Below, one piece after another: positions 26,309 through 34,361 of a stretch of DNA of 64,000 nt. The position numbers and the translations under genes were made by a program. Within the stretch, counting starts at the first letter, position 1; each line of letters opens with the position of its first letter. The notes beneath the pieces were generated by a model that had not been told where the DNA came from, ran no database searches, and saw only the letters and a program-made list of their open reading frames with translations. This DNA is from Streptomyces soli (lineage in GTDB: Bacteria > Actinomycetota > Actinomycetes > Streptomycetales > Streptomycetaceae), in assembly GCF_003999195.1 (NCBI RefSeq), contig NZ_RJVR01000259.1, positions 56,750 to 120,749 on the forward strand, written 5' to 3'.

Positions 26309-27307
26309 TCAGATGTGCACCAGCGCTGACGCGGAAGCTGTCGTCCGGAAACGGGCCCGGTATGCGGTGGGCGAGATCCCCATGCGGTGCTGGAAGGCGC
26401 GGCGCATGGATTCCGCCGATCCGAATCCCGACTTCTCCGCAACGGTGTCGACCGCTTCGCTGCCTGCTTCGAGGAGCGCCTGTGCGGCTTCGAGCCGGAC
26501 GGACTCGAGGTACTGCCACACGGTCATGCCGGTCTCCGTACGGAACAGCCTGGTGAGATGGCGCGCGCTGACGCCGGCCTCGTGCGCCAGATTCTCCAGG
26601 CTCTGCAAGGTGCCGGGGTCGGCTCCGACCGCGTCCATGATGTGCCGGACCGCTGGGTGCGCGGCCTCAGGGGGACTGAGGCGGGCGCTGAACTGGGACT
26701 GTCCTCCGGGGCGGGCCATGAAGACCACGAGCTCCCGGGCGACGCCGCGCGCGATGTCCGCTCCGTAGTCCTCCTCGACCAGGGCCAGTGAGAGATCGAT
26801 TCCCGCTGTGACACCGGCGGAGGAGATGACCTTGCCGTCCCGCACGAAGATGGGGTCCGCTTCCACCGTGACCTGGGGATAGGCGGTGGCCATGTCCCTC
26901 GCGAGCTGCCAGTGGGTCACCGCCCGGCGGCCGTTGAGGACTCCGGTCTCCGCCAGGAGGAAGGCTCCCGCGCACACCGACGCGATCCGCTTCGAGCGCT
27001 GCGCGAGCTCCGCGACCTCGGCCACGAGGCCACGGTCGCCCACCGCCCGTCGCCAGTCCTTCCTCCCCGGTACGAGCAAGGTCCCCAGCCGCGGCGGCAG
27101 TTCCTGCCATCCGCCCTCCACCCCGAGGCGTACCCCGGAGGAGGTGCGGATGTCCTCGCCCGTGGGCGACACGAGGTGGACGTCATAGCGGGCGCCGTGG
27201 GAATTGGCGGTTGTGAACACTTCGACGGGCCCGGTCACATCGAGCAACTGGGCTCCGTCGAAGGCCACGACCGCTACTACGTGCGCCGGGCCGGTGCCGG
27301 AGGTCAC
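26309..27307 (-). CDS. GlxA family regulator (DJ-1/PfpI domain plus AraC HTH)
   Basis: A 332-residue regulator. Residues 1 to about 180 form a DJ-1/PfpI-like domain (VVAFDGAQLLDVTGPVEVF, nucleophile elbow SVCAGAFLLAETG), and the C-terminal 110 residues carry the two AraC helix-turn-helix units (VSARHLTRLFRTETGMT, VAEKSGFGSAESMRRAF). Its GTG start overlaps the stop of the upstream HD-domain gene (GTGA), so the two proteins are coupled and it probably controls or responds to that enzyme's substrate. Relatives sense nitrogen compounds; a nitrile or cyanamide-type ligand would fit the neighbour but is only a suggestion. Confidence 0.88.
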   Translation of the reverse strand: MTSGTGPAHVVAVVAFDGAQLLDVTGPVEVFTTANSHGARYDVHLVSPTGEDIRTSSGVRLGVEGGWQELPPRLGTLLVPGRKDWRRAVGDRGLVAEVAELAQRSKRIASVCAGAFLLAETGVLNGRRAVTHWQLARDMATAYPQVTVEADPIFVRDGKVISSAGVTAGIDLSLALVEEDYGADIARGVARELVVFMARPGGQSQFSARLSPPEAAHPAVRHIMDAVGADPGTLQSLENLAHEAGVSARHLTRLFRTETGMTVWQYLESVRLEAAQALLEAGSEAVDTVAEKSGFGSAESMRRAFQHRMGISPTAYRARFRTTASASALVHI

Positions 27308-27960
27308 TCCGGCCACGGCGAGTCGAGGATGGTGCGGACGAAGTCCCCTCGTACGAAGCCCGGCACGTAGTGCTGCAGTACGTCCGCCTTGACGTTGCCG
27401 AACGTCGTTTCCGGCTTCGGGCGGATCCCGTCGGTGAAGGCGCCGAGGATCCGGTGCTTGAAGTCCGGGCGAGGATGCAGAGCCACGATCTCCGCGCGGT
27501 CGGCGTCCGAGACGTCGTGGTATCCGATGCCGAGTACGTCGTACTCGACCCCGGCGGTCACCAGCGCCACCTCGGGCTCCATGTGCTCGGGTATACCCGG
27601 CGTGGTGTGCAGCGCGATGGCGGTCCACACCCTGCGGATGCTGTCCTCCGGGACCTGGTGGGCCTGCAGGAAGCGCCGCGCCTCGTCCGCGCTGTCGACC
27701 TCGAATCGGCGGCCACTGGACCGGAAGCGTTCGCCCAGCCCCAGGTCGTGGAACATGGCGCCGACATAGAGCAGCTCGGGGTCGAAGCTCAGACCGCGGT
27801 TCCGGCCCTGCAGGGCGCCGAACCAGTACACACGGCGGGAGTGGTGGTAAACGAGCTCGCTCGCCGTGTCCCGGACCAGCTGGGTCGCCTCCTGGGCGAG
27901 CTTCGTGTCGGGCGCGCTGACGCCGGCTACCTGGTCTGAGTAGGTGGTCACGGTGGTCAT
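27304..27960 (-). CDS. HD-domain hydrolase, cyanamide-hydratase-like
   Basis: A 218-residue protein with the HD metal motif GAMFHDLGLGERF, an earlier metal histidine in VYHHSRRVYWFGAL, and IALHTTPGIPEHMEPEVALV, the pattern of HD hydrolases annotated as cyanamide hydratase-like. These enzymes bind Zn or Fe and hydrolyse small nitrogen compounds or nucleotides. ATG 27960 (MTTVTTYSDQV) is preferred over the open frame to 28047. The gene is translationally coupled to the GlxA-type regulator downstream. Confidence 0.8.
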   Translation of the reverse strand: MTTVTTYSDQVAGVSAPDTKLAQEATQLVRDTASELVYHHSRRVYWFGALQGRNRGLSFDPELLYVGAMFHDLGLGERFRSSGRRFEVDSADEARRFLQAHQVPEDSIRRVWTAIALHTTPGIPEHMEPEVALVTAGVEYDVLGIGYHDVSDADRAEIVALHPRPDFKHRILGAFTDGIRPKPETTFGNVKADVLQHYVPGFVRGDFVRTILDSPWPE

Positions 27961-28100
27961 CACATTCACCCACGCTTCCGGTCGGAAATGCGGCCGGGCT
28001 CTCCGGCCACTGAGACCAGCTTCTGCCTGTGGGAAGCGCCTCGCCACGGCTCAAAGGCCGGGTTGCCCACACATACGGACACGGCCGGCTGCGCCGGTTT

Positions 28101-28223
28101 TCAGCCCTGGCGGGCCTTGAACCGCGGGTCCTTCTTGTTGATGACGAACACCCTGCCGCGACGGCGCACGACCTGGGCTCCCGGCTTGGCCTTCAAAGAA
28201 CGCAGTGACTGTCGGACCTTCAT
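28101..28223 (-). CDS. rpmJ: ribosomal protein bL36, cysteine-free paralogue
   Basis: A 40-residue protein, [19 protein letters not shown] onward with [19 protein letters not shown] at the end, clearly bL36. The zinc-ribbon cysteines of the main form are absent, so this is the C-minus paralogue, which in many actinobacteria is made under zinc shortage to replace the zinc form in the large subunit. I do not see a convincing Zur palindrome in the 80 bases upstream. It is not near other ribosomal genes, as usual for this paralogue. Confidence 0.92.
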   Translation of the reverse strand: MKVRQSLRSLKAKPGAQVVRRRGRVFVINKKDPRFKARQG

Positions 28224-28344
28224 GGTGGTGCCTTTCTCTCCGCGGCGCGCGAGCGCCACGGTCATGACAACCCACCCGTGATCTGTTTGATTCCCCTTCG
28301 GCGACGGCTCGGCGGCCCGTCGCCCCGGCGGCACCGACCGGCGG

Positions 28345-28632
28345 TCAGCCCGCGTCGGCGACCAGGCTGACGCTCTCGACTCCGGCGACGGCGACGGCGA
28401 CGGCGACGGCCTCAGGTTCCCCGCCGCGTCGCGGATCAGCACACCGCCATGGGAAGACGCGATGCGGCCCTCCGAGATGGCGGCCAGGGCCGCGAAGAAG
28501 GCCGGGTCGCGGGTGGCGTGCCCGGCGCCGGCAGCGCCGCCCGCGCCGGTGCCGAGGCACCCCCAGGCTTTCGCATGGGCGATCTGCGGGCGCAGGATCC
28601 CGGAGCCTTCTTCGCGTTTGACCACCACCGGG
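28345..28632 (-). pseudogene. HbpS/GlcG-like (DUF336) protein remnant
   Basis: The coding strand reads [32 protein letters not shown] and [19 protein letters not shown], the conserved core of the HbpS/GlcG heme-binding family, without a proper N-terminus. After GNL the frame is lost at a GGCGAC hexanucleotide run (about 28383-28410) and the family C-terminus [12 protein letters not shown] continues in another frame to a stop at 28345. The 5' end runs into the 3' end of the TetR gene. It is not expected to make a complete protein. Confidence 0.6.
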
Positions 28633-28635
28633 TGA

Positions 28636-29349
28636 TCAAGGTCTGGCCTTCTCCAGACCGTCGAGTACGAGACCCAGCCCGAACCGGAACTCCTCTTCGA
28701 GCGGCACACCGGTGAGGTCGTCGGCGGCAGCCGTCGTGGCCGGGTAGGTCGCCGGGTCGAGCGAACGGTAGTAATCCCGCAGCAGGACCTCGTCCTCAGG
28801 GCGGGGCGCGCCCGGCCCGTGCTGCTGGATGGCGAAACCGATGACGTAGTGACCGATCGCGGTAAGGGCTCGCGCGGCCAGCTCGACCGGGAATCCGTAA
28901 CCGAGCAGAAGGCTCAGGGTGCGTTCCCGGTTGACCAGGCCGTGCGGGCCGACGGGCACCTGGGCCACGAGAAGGGGCAGCACGTTGGGATGCCGGCGCA
29001 CGGTGCGGTAGAAGGCGTCCGCTCCCCGTTCGACGGCTTCCCGCCAGGACAGCCCGTCCGGGACTTCGGTGGGCACCGGCACCTCGCCGAGGACGCGGTC
29101 CGCAACGTGGGCGAGCAGTTCGTCCTTGCCGGCGAAGTGCCGGTACAGGGTCGCCGTACCCGAATCCAGGGCATCGGCCAGCATGCGGAGAGTCAGCGCC
29201 TGTACGCCGACCTCGTCGACGAGCTTCAGAGCCATGTCGACGATGCGTCCGACGTCGACCGGCGGCCGACCTCGGCGGTAGGCGGGAGCGGGCGCCTGAC
29301 TCGCCCACCACGCGGGGCTGCCGGGGACGGCTGACGGCTCTGGGGTCAC
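28636..29349 (-). CDS. TetR family transcriptional regulator
   Basis: A 237-residue repressor. The helix-turn-helix is at about residues 25-75 ([29 protein letters not shown] then [19 protein letters not shown]), followed by a TetR_C-type ligand domain of normal size ([22 protein letters not shown]). It is divergent from the quinone-oxidoreductase gene at 29425, and the 75-bp gap contains the inverted repeat ATACG-N7-CGTAT, which is the probable operator for both genes. Confidence 0.9.
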   Translation of the reverse strand: MTPEPSAVPGSPAWWASQAPAPAYRRGRPPVDVGRIVDMALKLVDEVGVQALTLRMLADALDSGTATLYRHFAGKDELLAHVADRVLGEVPVPTEVPDGLSWREAVERGADAFYRTVRRHPNVLPLLVAQVPVGPHGLVNRERTLSLLLGYGFPVELAARALTAIGHYVIGFAIQQHGPGAPRPEDEVLLRDYYRSLDPATYPATTAAADDLTGVPLEEEFRFGLGLVLDGLEKARP

Positions 29350-29373
29350 GGTGATTGTCTCCTCGGGCCATTA

Positions 29374-29390
29374 ATACGGAGTCGTCGTAT
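29374..29390. promoter_or_regulatory. TetR operator candidate ATACG-N7-CGTAT
   Basis: A 17-bp interrupted palindrome (ATACGGAGTCGTCGTAT) in the gap between the divergent TetR and oxidoreductase genes, 25 bases from one start and 35 from the other. Confidence 0.6.
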
Positions 29391-29424
29391 CCAAAACAGT
29401 CTTTTCGGTGCTAGCGTAGCCGTT

Positions 29425-30491
29425 ATGTCTTCCAGCACCGCGCTCATGATTCCCACGTCCATGCGAGCCGCGCAGGTCAACCGGTTCGGCGAAGCCCGGG
29501 ACGTCTTCGAGGTCGTCCACAACGCGCCGACTCCCTCCCCGGGTGAGGGAGAGGTCCTCGTCCGGCAGCGGGCCACCTCGGTCAACCCGATCGACTGCCG
29601 CCGACGCGGTGGTTACGGCAAGAAGCTGATGGAGCTGCGCGGCATGGCGGACCTGCCTCTGCTCCTGGGCAATGACGTGTCCGGCGACATCGTCGCGGTC
29701 GGCCCCGGAGTCAGCGATCGACTGCTGCCGGGGGATGCCGTCTTCGGCGCCAAACGGCCTTCGAAGGAGGGCACTTACGCCGAATACTGCGTGGTCAAGG
29801 CGGATGACGTCGTCCACAAGCCCGCCGCCCTCTCCTACGCCCAGGCCGCCGCACTGCCGTACGCGTTCCTGTCCGCCTGGGCAGCGCTGCGGGACGCGGG
29901 GCTGCAGGCCACGACCGCCGCGGGCAAGCGTGTCTTCCTGCAGGGCGGCAGCGGGGGCACCGGCGTTGTGACGATCCAGGTGTGCAAAGCGTTGGGCGCA
30001 CACGTCGCCACGACCGCCGGACCGGCCGGCGTGGAACTGTGCCGCGACCTGGGCGCCGACGAGGTCGTCAACTACCGAACGCAGGACTTCGCCGAGCACC
30101 TCAGCGACTTCGACTTCGCGGTCTGCCTCGCCGACCAGGGCGAGGAGAAGAAGATGCTCTCAATTCTGCGCGACGGTCCCGGCTCCGGTTACGCAACTCT
30201 GTGCACCCCCTGATGAGCCTGGTCGACGAGAAGGGCCTGGTGCGAGGTGGCGCCGAGGCCGCCCTGACCCTGCAGAGCCGCCGGCTGGAGCAGAAGTTCC
30301 GCCGCCGGAACTACGGATGGACCCTGTTCAAGCCCGACCGGTCGGCACTCGAACTGCTCGCCGGTCTGGCCGGAGAGGGAGAGGTGAAGGCCGTGATTGA
30401 CCAGACCTATCCGCTGTCCGACATGGCCGGCGCTCATGAGTACGTCGAGCGCGGGCGTTCGAAGGGGAAGGTCGTTGTCGAGATCGGATGA
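29425..30491 (+). pseudogene. zinc-type alcohol dehydrogenase-like quinone oxidoreductase, frameshifted
   Basis: The first 263 codons encode an MDR-superfamily NADP oxidoreductase (ATSVNPIDCRRRGGYG, LLGNDVSGDIVAVGPGV, nucleotide motif QGGSGGTGVVTIQ). At GCACCCCCTGA (about 30202-30212) the frame hits a stop; adding one C to the run of five restores the reading CTPLMSLVDEKGLVRGGAEAAL and continues to the normal C-terminus RSKGKVVVEIG at 30491. A single-base loss in a homopolymer could be a real inactivating mutation or a sequencing error. The function would be NADPH-dependent reduction of quinones or enones, controlled by the divergent TetR. Confidence 0.8.
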
Positions 30492-30500
30492 ACGGCGCTG

Positions 30501-30872
30501 TCACCGGGGCCGGTAGCGAATCTCGAGCATCACGCACCCGGTGCTCGTACGGTAAGGGCCGTGCGGCATGCCGGGCGGCCGGGACGCGTAGTGGCCGACG
30601 GTGAACGTCCTGCCCAGCGTGAGATCCTCCAACTCGCCTTCGAGCAGGAAGACTTCCTCGTAGTACGCGTGCCGGATCACCCCGGCGGCCGACGTGTCGA
30701 GCCCGGGCGCCCAGCGGGCCAGCCGGGTGAGTTCCGCCCCGTCGCCGGAGGGAGCGGAGCTGAGGAGGCGTTCCGACACCCCGGGCGATCCCTGGGCGTC
30801 CACCCAGGGCACTTCGTCCGCGTCGAAGAACTCGTGTTCGTCCTTCAGCTCAGGCTGCGCGTCGGCTTCCAT
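30501..30872 (-). CDS. cupin-domain protein
   Basis: A 123-residue small beta-barrel protein of the cupin/ChrR-like group: LTRLARWAPGLDTSAAGVIRHAYYEEVFLLEGEL (first cupin motif with His and Glu ligands) and SRPPGMPHGPY (second motif His). Such proteins bind a metal and can be dioxygenases, isomerases or ligand sensors; no specific function can be assigned. It converges on the broken oxidoreductase gene, nine bases away, and precedes the fucose gene cluster on the same strand with a 48-base gap, so it might be its last member. Confidence 0.8.
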   Translation of the reverse strand: MEADAQPELKDEHEFFDADEVPWVDAQGSPGVSERLLSSAPSGDGAELTRLARWAPGLDTSAAGVIRHAYYEEVFLLEGELEDLTLGRTFTVGHYASRPPGMPHGPYRTSTGCVMLEIRYRPR

Positions 30873-30920
30873 TCCGCACTTCCTTCCGTGATCTGCGGCC
30901 TATTGCAGCAGGGCCGACCG

Positions 30921-31895
30921 TCACCCCGCCAGCTCCTCGGTGATCGCCTCGATCGCCCTCCAGGCGTCCTCGGGCAGGTCTGTCGTGGCCCAGGCCGCGG
31001 CGGATTCCGCCTGGGCGGGGGAACGGACGCCGGCGACGACTGAGGCCACAGCCGGGTGGCGCAGCGGGAACCGCATCGCGGCGTGCGGGAGGGTGACTCC
31101 CTGCTGCTCGCAGGCCTCGGCGAGGGCCCGGGCGCGCCGGAGGATCGGCGCGGGCGCCGGGCCGTAGTCGAAGTAGGCGTCGTCGGGGGGCCAGGGCTGG
31201 GCCAGCAGGCCTGAGTTGAAGGGCGCGGCGGCGACCACCGACACGCTCCGCTCGGCGCAGGCGTCGAGCAGCGGTCCGGCGCTGCGGTCGACCAGGGTCC
31301 AGCGCCCGGCCACCATGACGGCGTCCACGTCCGTCTCGGTCACGATCCGCAGCAGCGGTGCGACGGAGTTCATGCCCGCCCCGATCGCGCCGATGACGCC
31401 TTGGTCGCGCAGTTCCGCCAGGGCCGGGAGCGCCTCGCCGATCGCGGCATCCAGGTGGTCGTCCGGGTCATGGACGTAGACGATGTCGACACGGTCCAGG
31501 CCGAGCCGCGCCAGGCTGGCCTCCAGGCAGCGCCGGACGCCGTCACCGGAGTAGTCCGGCCGCCGGACCAGCGTGTCGGGGACGGCGAAGCCCCCGGCGG
31601 CCAGGTCCGATCCGGTGGGCGCGGGATTGGGCTCCAGCAGCCGGCCCACCTTGGTCGACACAGTGAACTCCGTGCGCGGTCGGCCGGCGAGCGCCGCGCC
31701 CAGCCGTCGCTCGGACAGGCCGAGGCCGTAGTGCGGCGCGGTGTCGAAGTACCGCACACCGCCGTCCCAGGCGGCGTCGATCGTGGCACGGGCCTCGTCG
31801 TCGCCGAGCGGGCTGTAGAGGTTGCCGATCGGCGCCGCGCCGAAGCCGAGGGCGCTCACCTGAACCGAGGTGCGGCCGAGCCGACGGGCGATCAT
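30921..31895 (-). CDS. aldo/keto reductase, L-fucose dehydrogenase candidate
   Basis: A 324-residue AKR barrel: GFGAAPIGNLYSPLGDDEA, catalytic YFDTAPHYGLGLSERRLG (Asp and Tyr), STKVGRL (Lys) and YVHDPDDHLDAAI (His). This subfamily includes NAD(P)-dependent L-fucose/D-threo-aldose 1-dehydrogenases, which oxidise the sugar to the 1,5-lactone. Its ATG overlaps the stop of the lactonase gene by four bases, matching the next step of the pathway. It is cytoplasmic. Pyridoxal dehydrogenase is the nearest alternative in the subfamily; the gene order favours fucose. Confidence 0.87.
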   Translation of the reverse strand: MIARRLGRTSVQVSALGFGAAPIGNLYSPLGDDEARATIDAAWDGGVRYFDTAPHYGLGLSERRLGAALAGRPRTEFTVSTKVGRLLEPNPAPTGSDLAAGGFAVPDTLVRRPDYSGDGVRRCLEASLARLGLDRVDIVYVHDPDDHLDAAIGEALPALAELRDQGVIGAIGAGMNSVAPLLRIVTETDVDAVMVAGRWTLVDRSAGPLLDACAERSVSVVAAAPFNSGLLAQPWPPDDAYFDYGPAPAPILRRARALAEACEQQGVTLPHAAMRFPLRHPAVASVVAGVRSPAQAESAAAWATTDLPEDAWRAIEAITEELAG

Positions 31896-32725
31896 GCGGT
31901 GATCCCGTACCAGTCGGCCGCGGTGGCGCCGAATACCGCGGCCCGCTCCGGCGGGCTCAGCGCCGCGGTGAGCTCCTCGGCGACGCCGATCACCTCGTCG
32001 TAGCCCGCCGCGAGCAGGCAGACCGGCCAGTCCGACCCGAACATCAGGCGGTCGGGACCCAGCGTCTCCAGCAAGGTGTCGGCATACGGTTGCAGCGCCG
32101 CCGCGCGCCACGGCTCGGTCCTGGTCACCAGGCCGGAGAGTTTCACCGCGGCGTTCGGGCACGCGGCGAGCGTGGTCAGCCGGGCCGCCCACGGCGCGAG
32201 CGCGTCGGGCCGGATCTCGGGGTTGCCCGCGTGGTCGAGGACGAACCGTACGTCGGGCAGGTCCGCGACGGTCCGCACGGCGGAGGCCAACTGGTCGGGG
32301 CGGAGCAGCAGTTCGTATACGAGTCCCGTCGCACCGACCGCCGCGATGCCCCGCCGGACGTCCGGGCGCAGCAGCCAGTCCGGGTCGGCCTCGTCCTGCA
32401 CGCCGTGGCGGACGCCGACGAGCGCTTCGCCGCCGGGCAGTTCGCGCAGCCGGGCGAGCCGGTCGCCGACATCCGGGGCGGTCAGCTCGACCCAGCCGAC
32501 GACGGCGGCCACCTGGGGGTCGGCCGCCGCCAGCCGGAGCAGTTCCGGCGTCTCCGGCTCGACCGGCAGGGTCTGGACCACGACGGTGGCGTCGATGCGG
32601 TGCGTACGCAGGGCAGGCCGCAACTCGTCGACGGTGAAGGTCCTGCGCAGCAGCGGGATGTCCGTGGTCCACGGCTGCTCCCGCGCGGCGAGGTCCCAGA
32701 CATGGTGATGGGCGTCGATGCGCAC
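31892..32725 (-). CDS. amidohydrolase family L-fuconolactonase
   Basis: A 277-residue metal-dependent lactonase-type amidohydrolase: start MRIDAHHHVWDLAAREQPW, then VVQTLPVEPETPELL, GVRHGVQDEADPDWLL, the FVLDHAGNPEI histidine block, and RLMFGSDWPVCL carrying the conserved Asp. This pattern is that of the L-fuconolactonase/2-pyrone-dicarboxylate hydrolase group. It would open L-fucono-1,5-lactone to L-fuconate. It lies between the mutarotase and the dehydrogenase genes, exactly where the pathway needs it. Confidence 0.88.
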   Translation of the reverse strand: MRIDAHHHVWDLAAREQPWTTDIPLLRRTFTVDELRPALRTHRIDATVVVQTLPVEPETPELLRLAAADPQVAAVVGWVELTAPDVGDRLARLRELPGGEALVGVRHGVQDEADPDWLLRPDVRRGIAAVGATGLVYELLLRPDQLASAVRTVADLPDVRFVLDHAGNPEIRPDALAPWAARLTTLAACPNAAVKLSGLVTRTEPWRAAALQPYADTLLETLGPDRLMFGSDWPVCLLAAGYDEVIGVAEELTAALSPPERAAVFGATAADWYGITA

Positions 32726-32788
32726 GGCTCCGCCTTTCGGTCGGGGTGGTGGAGGGATCGGAGAGGCGGTGCGGCCGGGCCAGGGGCC

Positions 32789-33112
32789 TCAGTCGAGGTG
32801 GAAGACCTCTTCGGCGGGCGCCCACCACTCGCCTTCGGCGGCGCTGTCCACCGGCTGCTGGCAGGGGTCCGTCCGCGCCCACCACTCCCGGGTGATCGCG
32901 TCGGCGGCGATCGACGCGGTGTCGGCGGCGTAGTCGTCGCCGGTGTACTCCAGGTAGCTGAAGAGCAGGCCGTCACGCAGATAGATCGAGTAGTTGCCGA
33001 TGTTGGCCCGCTTCAGCGCGGCGAGCACCCCGGGCCAGGCCTCGGCGTGCAGGGCGCGGTACTCGGCCTCCTTCTCCGGACGCAGCCGGATCACCGCCGC
33101 GAATCGCTTCAT
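32789..33112 (-). CDS. L-rhamnose/L-fucose mutarotase (RhaM-like)
   Basis: A 107-residue protein of the RhaM/DUF718 family, with MKRFAAVIRLRPEKEAEYRALH at the start, GNYSIYLRDGLLFSYLEY in the middle and the conserved WWAR/CQQPV region. It interconverts the alpha and beta pyranose forms of a 6-deoxy sugar before oxidation. Length is normal. It is the first gene of the minus-strand operon and follows the divergent control region that contains two ATGGNCCAT palindromes. Confidence 0.9.
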   Translation of the reverse strand: MKRFAAVIRLRPEKEAEYRALHAEAWPGVLAALKRANIGNYSIYLRDGLLFSYLEYTGDDYAADTASIAADAITREWWARTDPCQQPVDSAAEGEWWAPAEEVFHLD

Positions 33113-33204
33113 CCCCTCAACCCTTCACGCCTGGGCGTAGTCCTGGGGCGAGCCGTGCGCCGCCTGGATCGCCCGCTTCAGAAGCATCTGTTCAATCCGG
33201 CTGG

Positions 33205-33213
33205 ATGGACCAT
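33205..33213. promoter_or_regulatory. ATGGACCAT palindrome, operator candidate
   Basis: ATGG-A-CCAT, 93 bases upstream of the mutarotase start; a second copy lies 47 bases away, and a third is near the L-fuconate dehydratase gene. Confidence 0.4.
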
Positions 33214-33251
33214 ATGTATCGGGGGATCCCTGTGCAATGCCTGGCCATGAG

Positions 33252-33262
33252 ATGGGCCATTT
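33252..33262. promoter_or_regulatory. ATGGGCCAT palindrome, operator candidate
   Basis: ATGGGCCATTT is the exact reverse complement of AAATGGCCCAT at 17912-17922. It lies between the divergent mutarotase operon and the GntR gene at 33395. Confidence 0.5.
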
Positions 33263-33394
33263 TGTCCATTTGTTTCCACAGGATTACGCGCTCGACCGGC
33301 AAATTTCGTCTGGACTCTTCCCTACCGGATGCGCCGGTGTCATAGTGGCCGCGCAAATAGATCTGATTCATCTGAGCAGCGAGGAGGTTGCCCG

Positions 33395-34246
33395 GTGTCA
33401 GGCACAACCAACGCTGAATCCGGAGGATCGGACGACGCGTCAGATAGATACCGCCCGGGTTACGAACTGGTGGCGGAGCGGCTGCTGAACTACATCGCCG
33501 AGCAGAACCTGCTCCCCGGCGACCGGCTACCGACCGAGCAGGGACTCGCGGAAATCCTCGGGGCGACCCGTAACGTCACCCGTGAAGCGGTCAAGGTCCT
33601 GGCGGCGATCGGCCGGCTCAGCGTCCGCAAGGGCGCGGGCATCTTCGTCTCCGCGTCGCCCGGCGCGCTGGCCGACGACCAACTCGCGCATTTCCAGCCC
33701 ACCAGCATGGAACACCTCCTGATGCTCCTGGACTACCGCCGCCTGATCGAGTCCGAGACGGCGCGGCGTGCCGCGACCCTCGCCACCCCGATCGAGGTCC
33801 GGGCGATGCGGGAGAGCGCCGAGACCTCCCTTGCGGCCGGAAAGGCGGGCGACGTCGAGGCGTTCGCCCGGGCGGACGCGCTGTTCCACGACTCCGTCAG
33901 CGTCGCCGCCCACAACGTATTCCTACGGTCGAGCGTCGCCAACATCCGGCGGTTAATGCTGCAGTCGGACGTGCTGCTCTTCCATGGGGACATGCCCGGC
34001 TCGTTGGAGGTCGCGGGCAACCAGCACCTCGGCATCGTCGACGCCATCGCCGCAGGCGAGGCGGATACCGCCGCAGAACTGATGACCGCTCACATCGGGA
34101 CCACACAGAACCAGTTCGAGCGCAAGATCCGAGACCGGTTGTTCAACCTGGCCCGGCGCCCCGACGCGCAGGCAGCGACCTCCGAGCGAGCGTCGAAGTC
34201 CGCGACCGCGTCGCAGCAGCCGGCGTCGGAAACGTCCGCTTTCTAA
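33395..34246 (+). CDS. GntR/FadR family regulator with a TTA codon
   Basis: A 283-residue regulator: winged helix LLNYIAEQNLLPGDRLPTEQGLAEILGATRNVTREAVKVL, FCD domain with DYRRLIESETARRAA, ADALFHDSVSVAAHNVFL and GNQHLGIVDAIAAGEADTA. GTG 33395 is fixed by GAGGAGG at 33381-33387. The leucine codon at 33953-33955 (IRR-L-ML) is TTA, which in Streptomyces needs the bldA tRNA and is rare. It is divergent from the mutarotase-lactonase-dehydrogenase operon and lies ahead of the beta-helix enzyme, so it is the best candidate for the fucose regulator reading the ATGGNCCAT sites. The C-terminal tail is Ser/Ala-rich and variable. Confidence 0.9.
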   Translation: MSGTTNAESGGSDDASDRYRPGYELVAERLLNYIAEQNLLPGDRLPTEQGLAEILGATRNVTREAVKVLAAIGRLSVRKGAGIFVSASPGALADDQLAHFQPTSMEHLLMLLDYRRLIESETARRAATLATPIEVRAMRESAETSLAAGKAGDVEAFARADALFHDSVSVAAHNVFLRSSVANIRRLMLQSDVLLFHGDMPGSLEVAGNQHLGIVDAIAAGEADTAAELMTAHIGTTQNQFERKIRDRLFNLARRPDAQAATSERASKSATASQQPASETSAF

Positions 34247-34361
34247 CCGGCGGACACCCCTGCCTGCTCCGGGGCCGTCCGCGCCAGCAGACGCCTCCGG
34301 AGTACTCAGCCCGCTGCGGGCTGCCTCAACCCGCCTTCACCGGCAGTCGATTGGGATTTCA

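Noticed and set aside
23184..26768. Very long open plus-strand frame (1194 codons)
   Set aside because: It is antisense to the epoxide hydrolase, MarR and CrtC-like genes; the frame stays open only because of GC-rich codon structure and has no recognisable domain.
28370..28415. Hexanucleotide run as a regulatory minisatellite or phase-variable switch
   Set aside because: A six-base unit keeps the reading frame, so it cannot act as an on/off switch by itself, and the host gene is already truncated at its other end.
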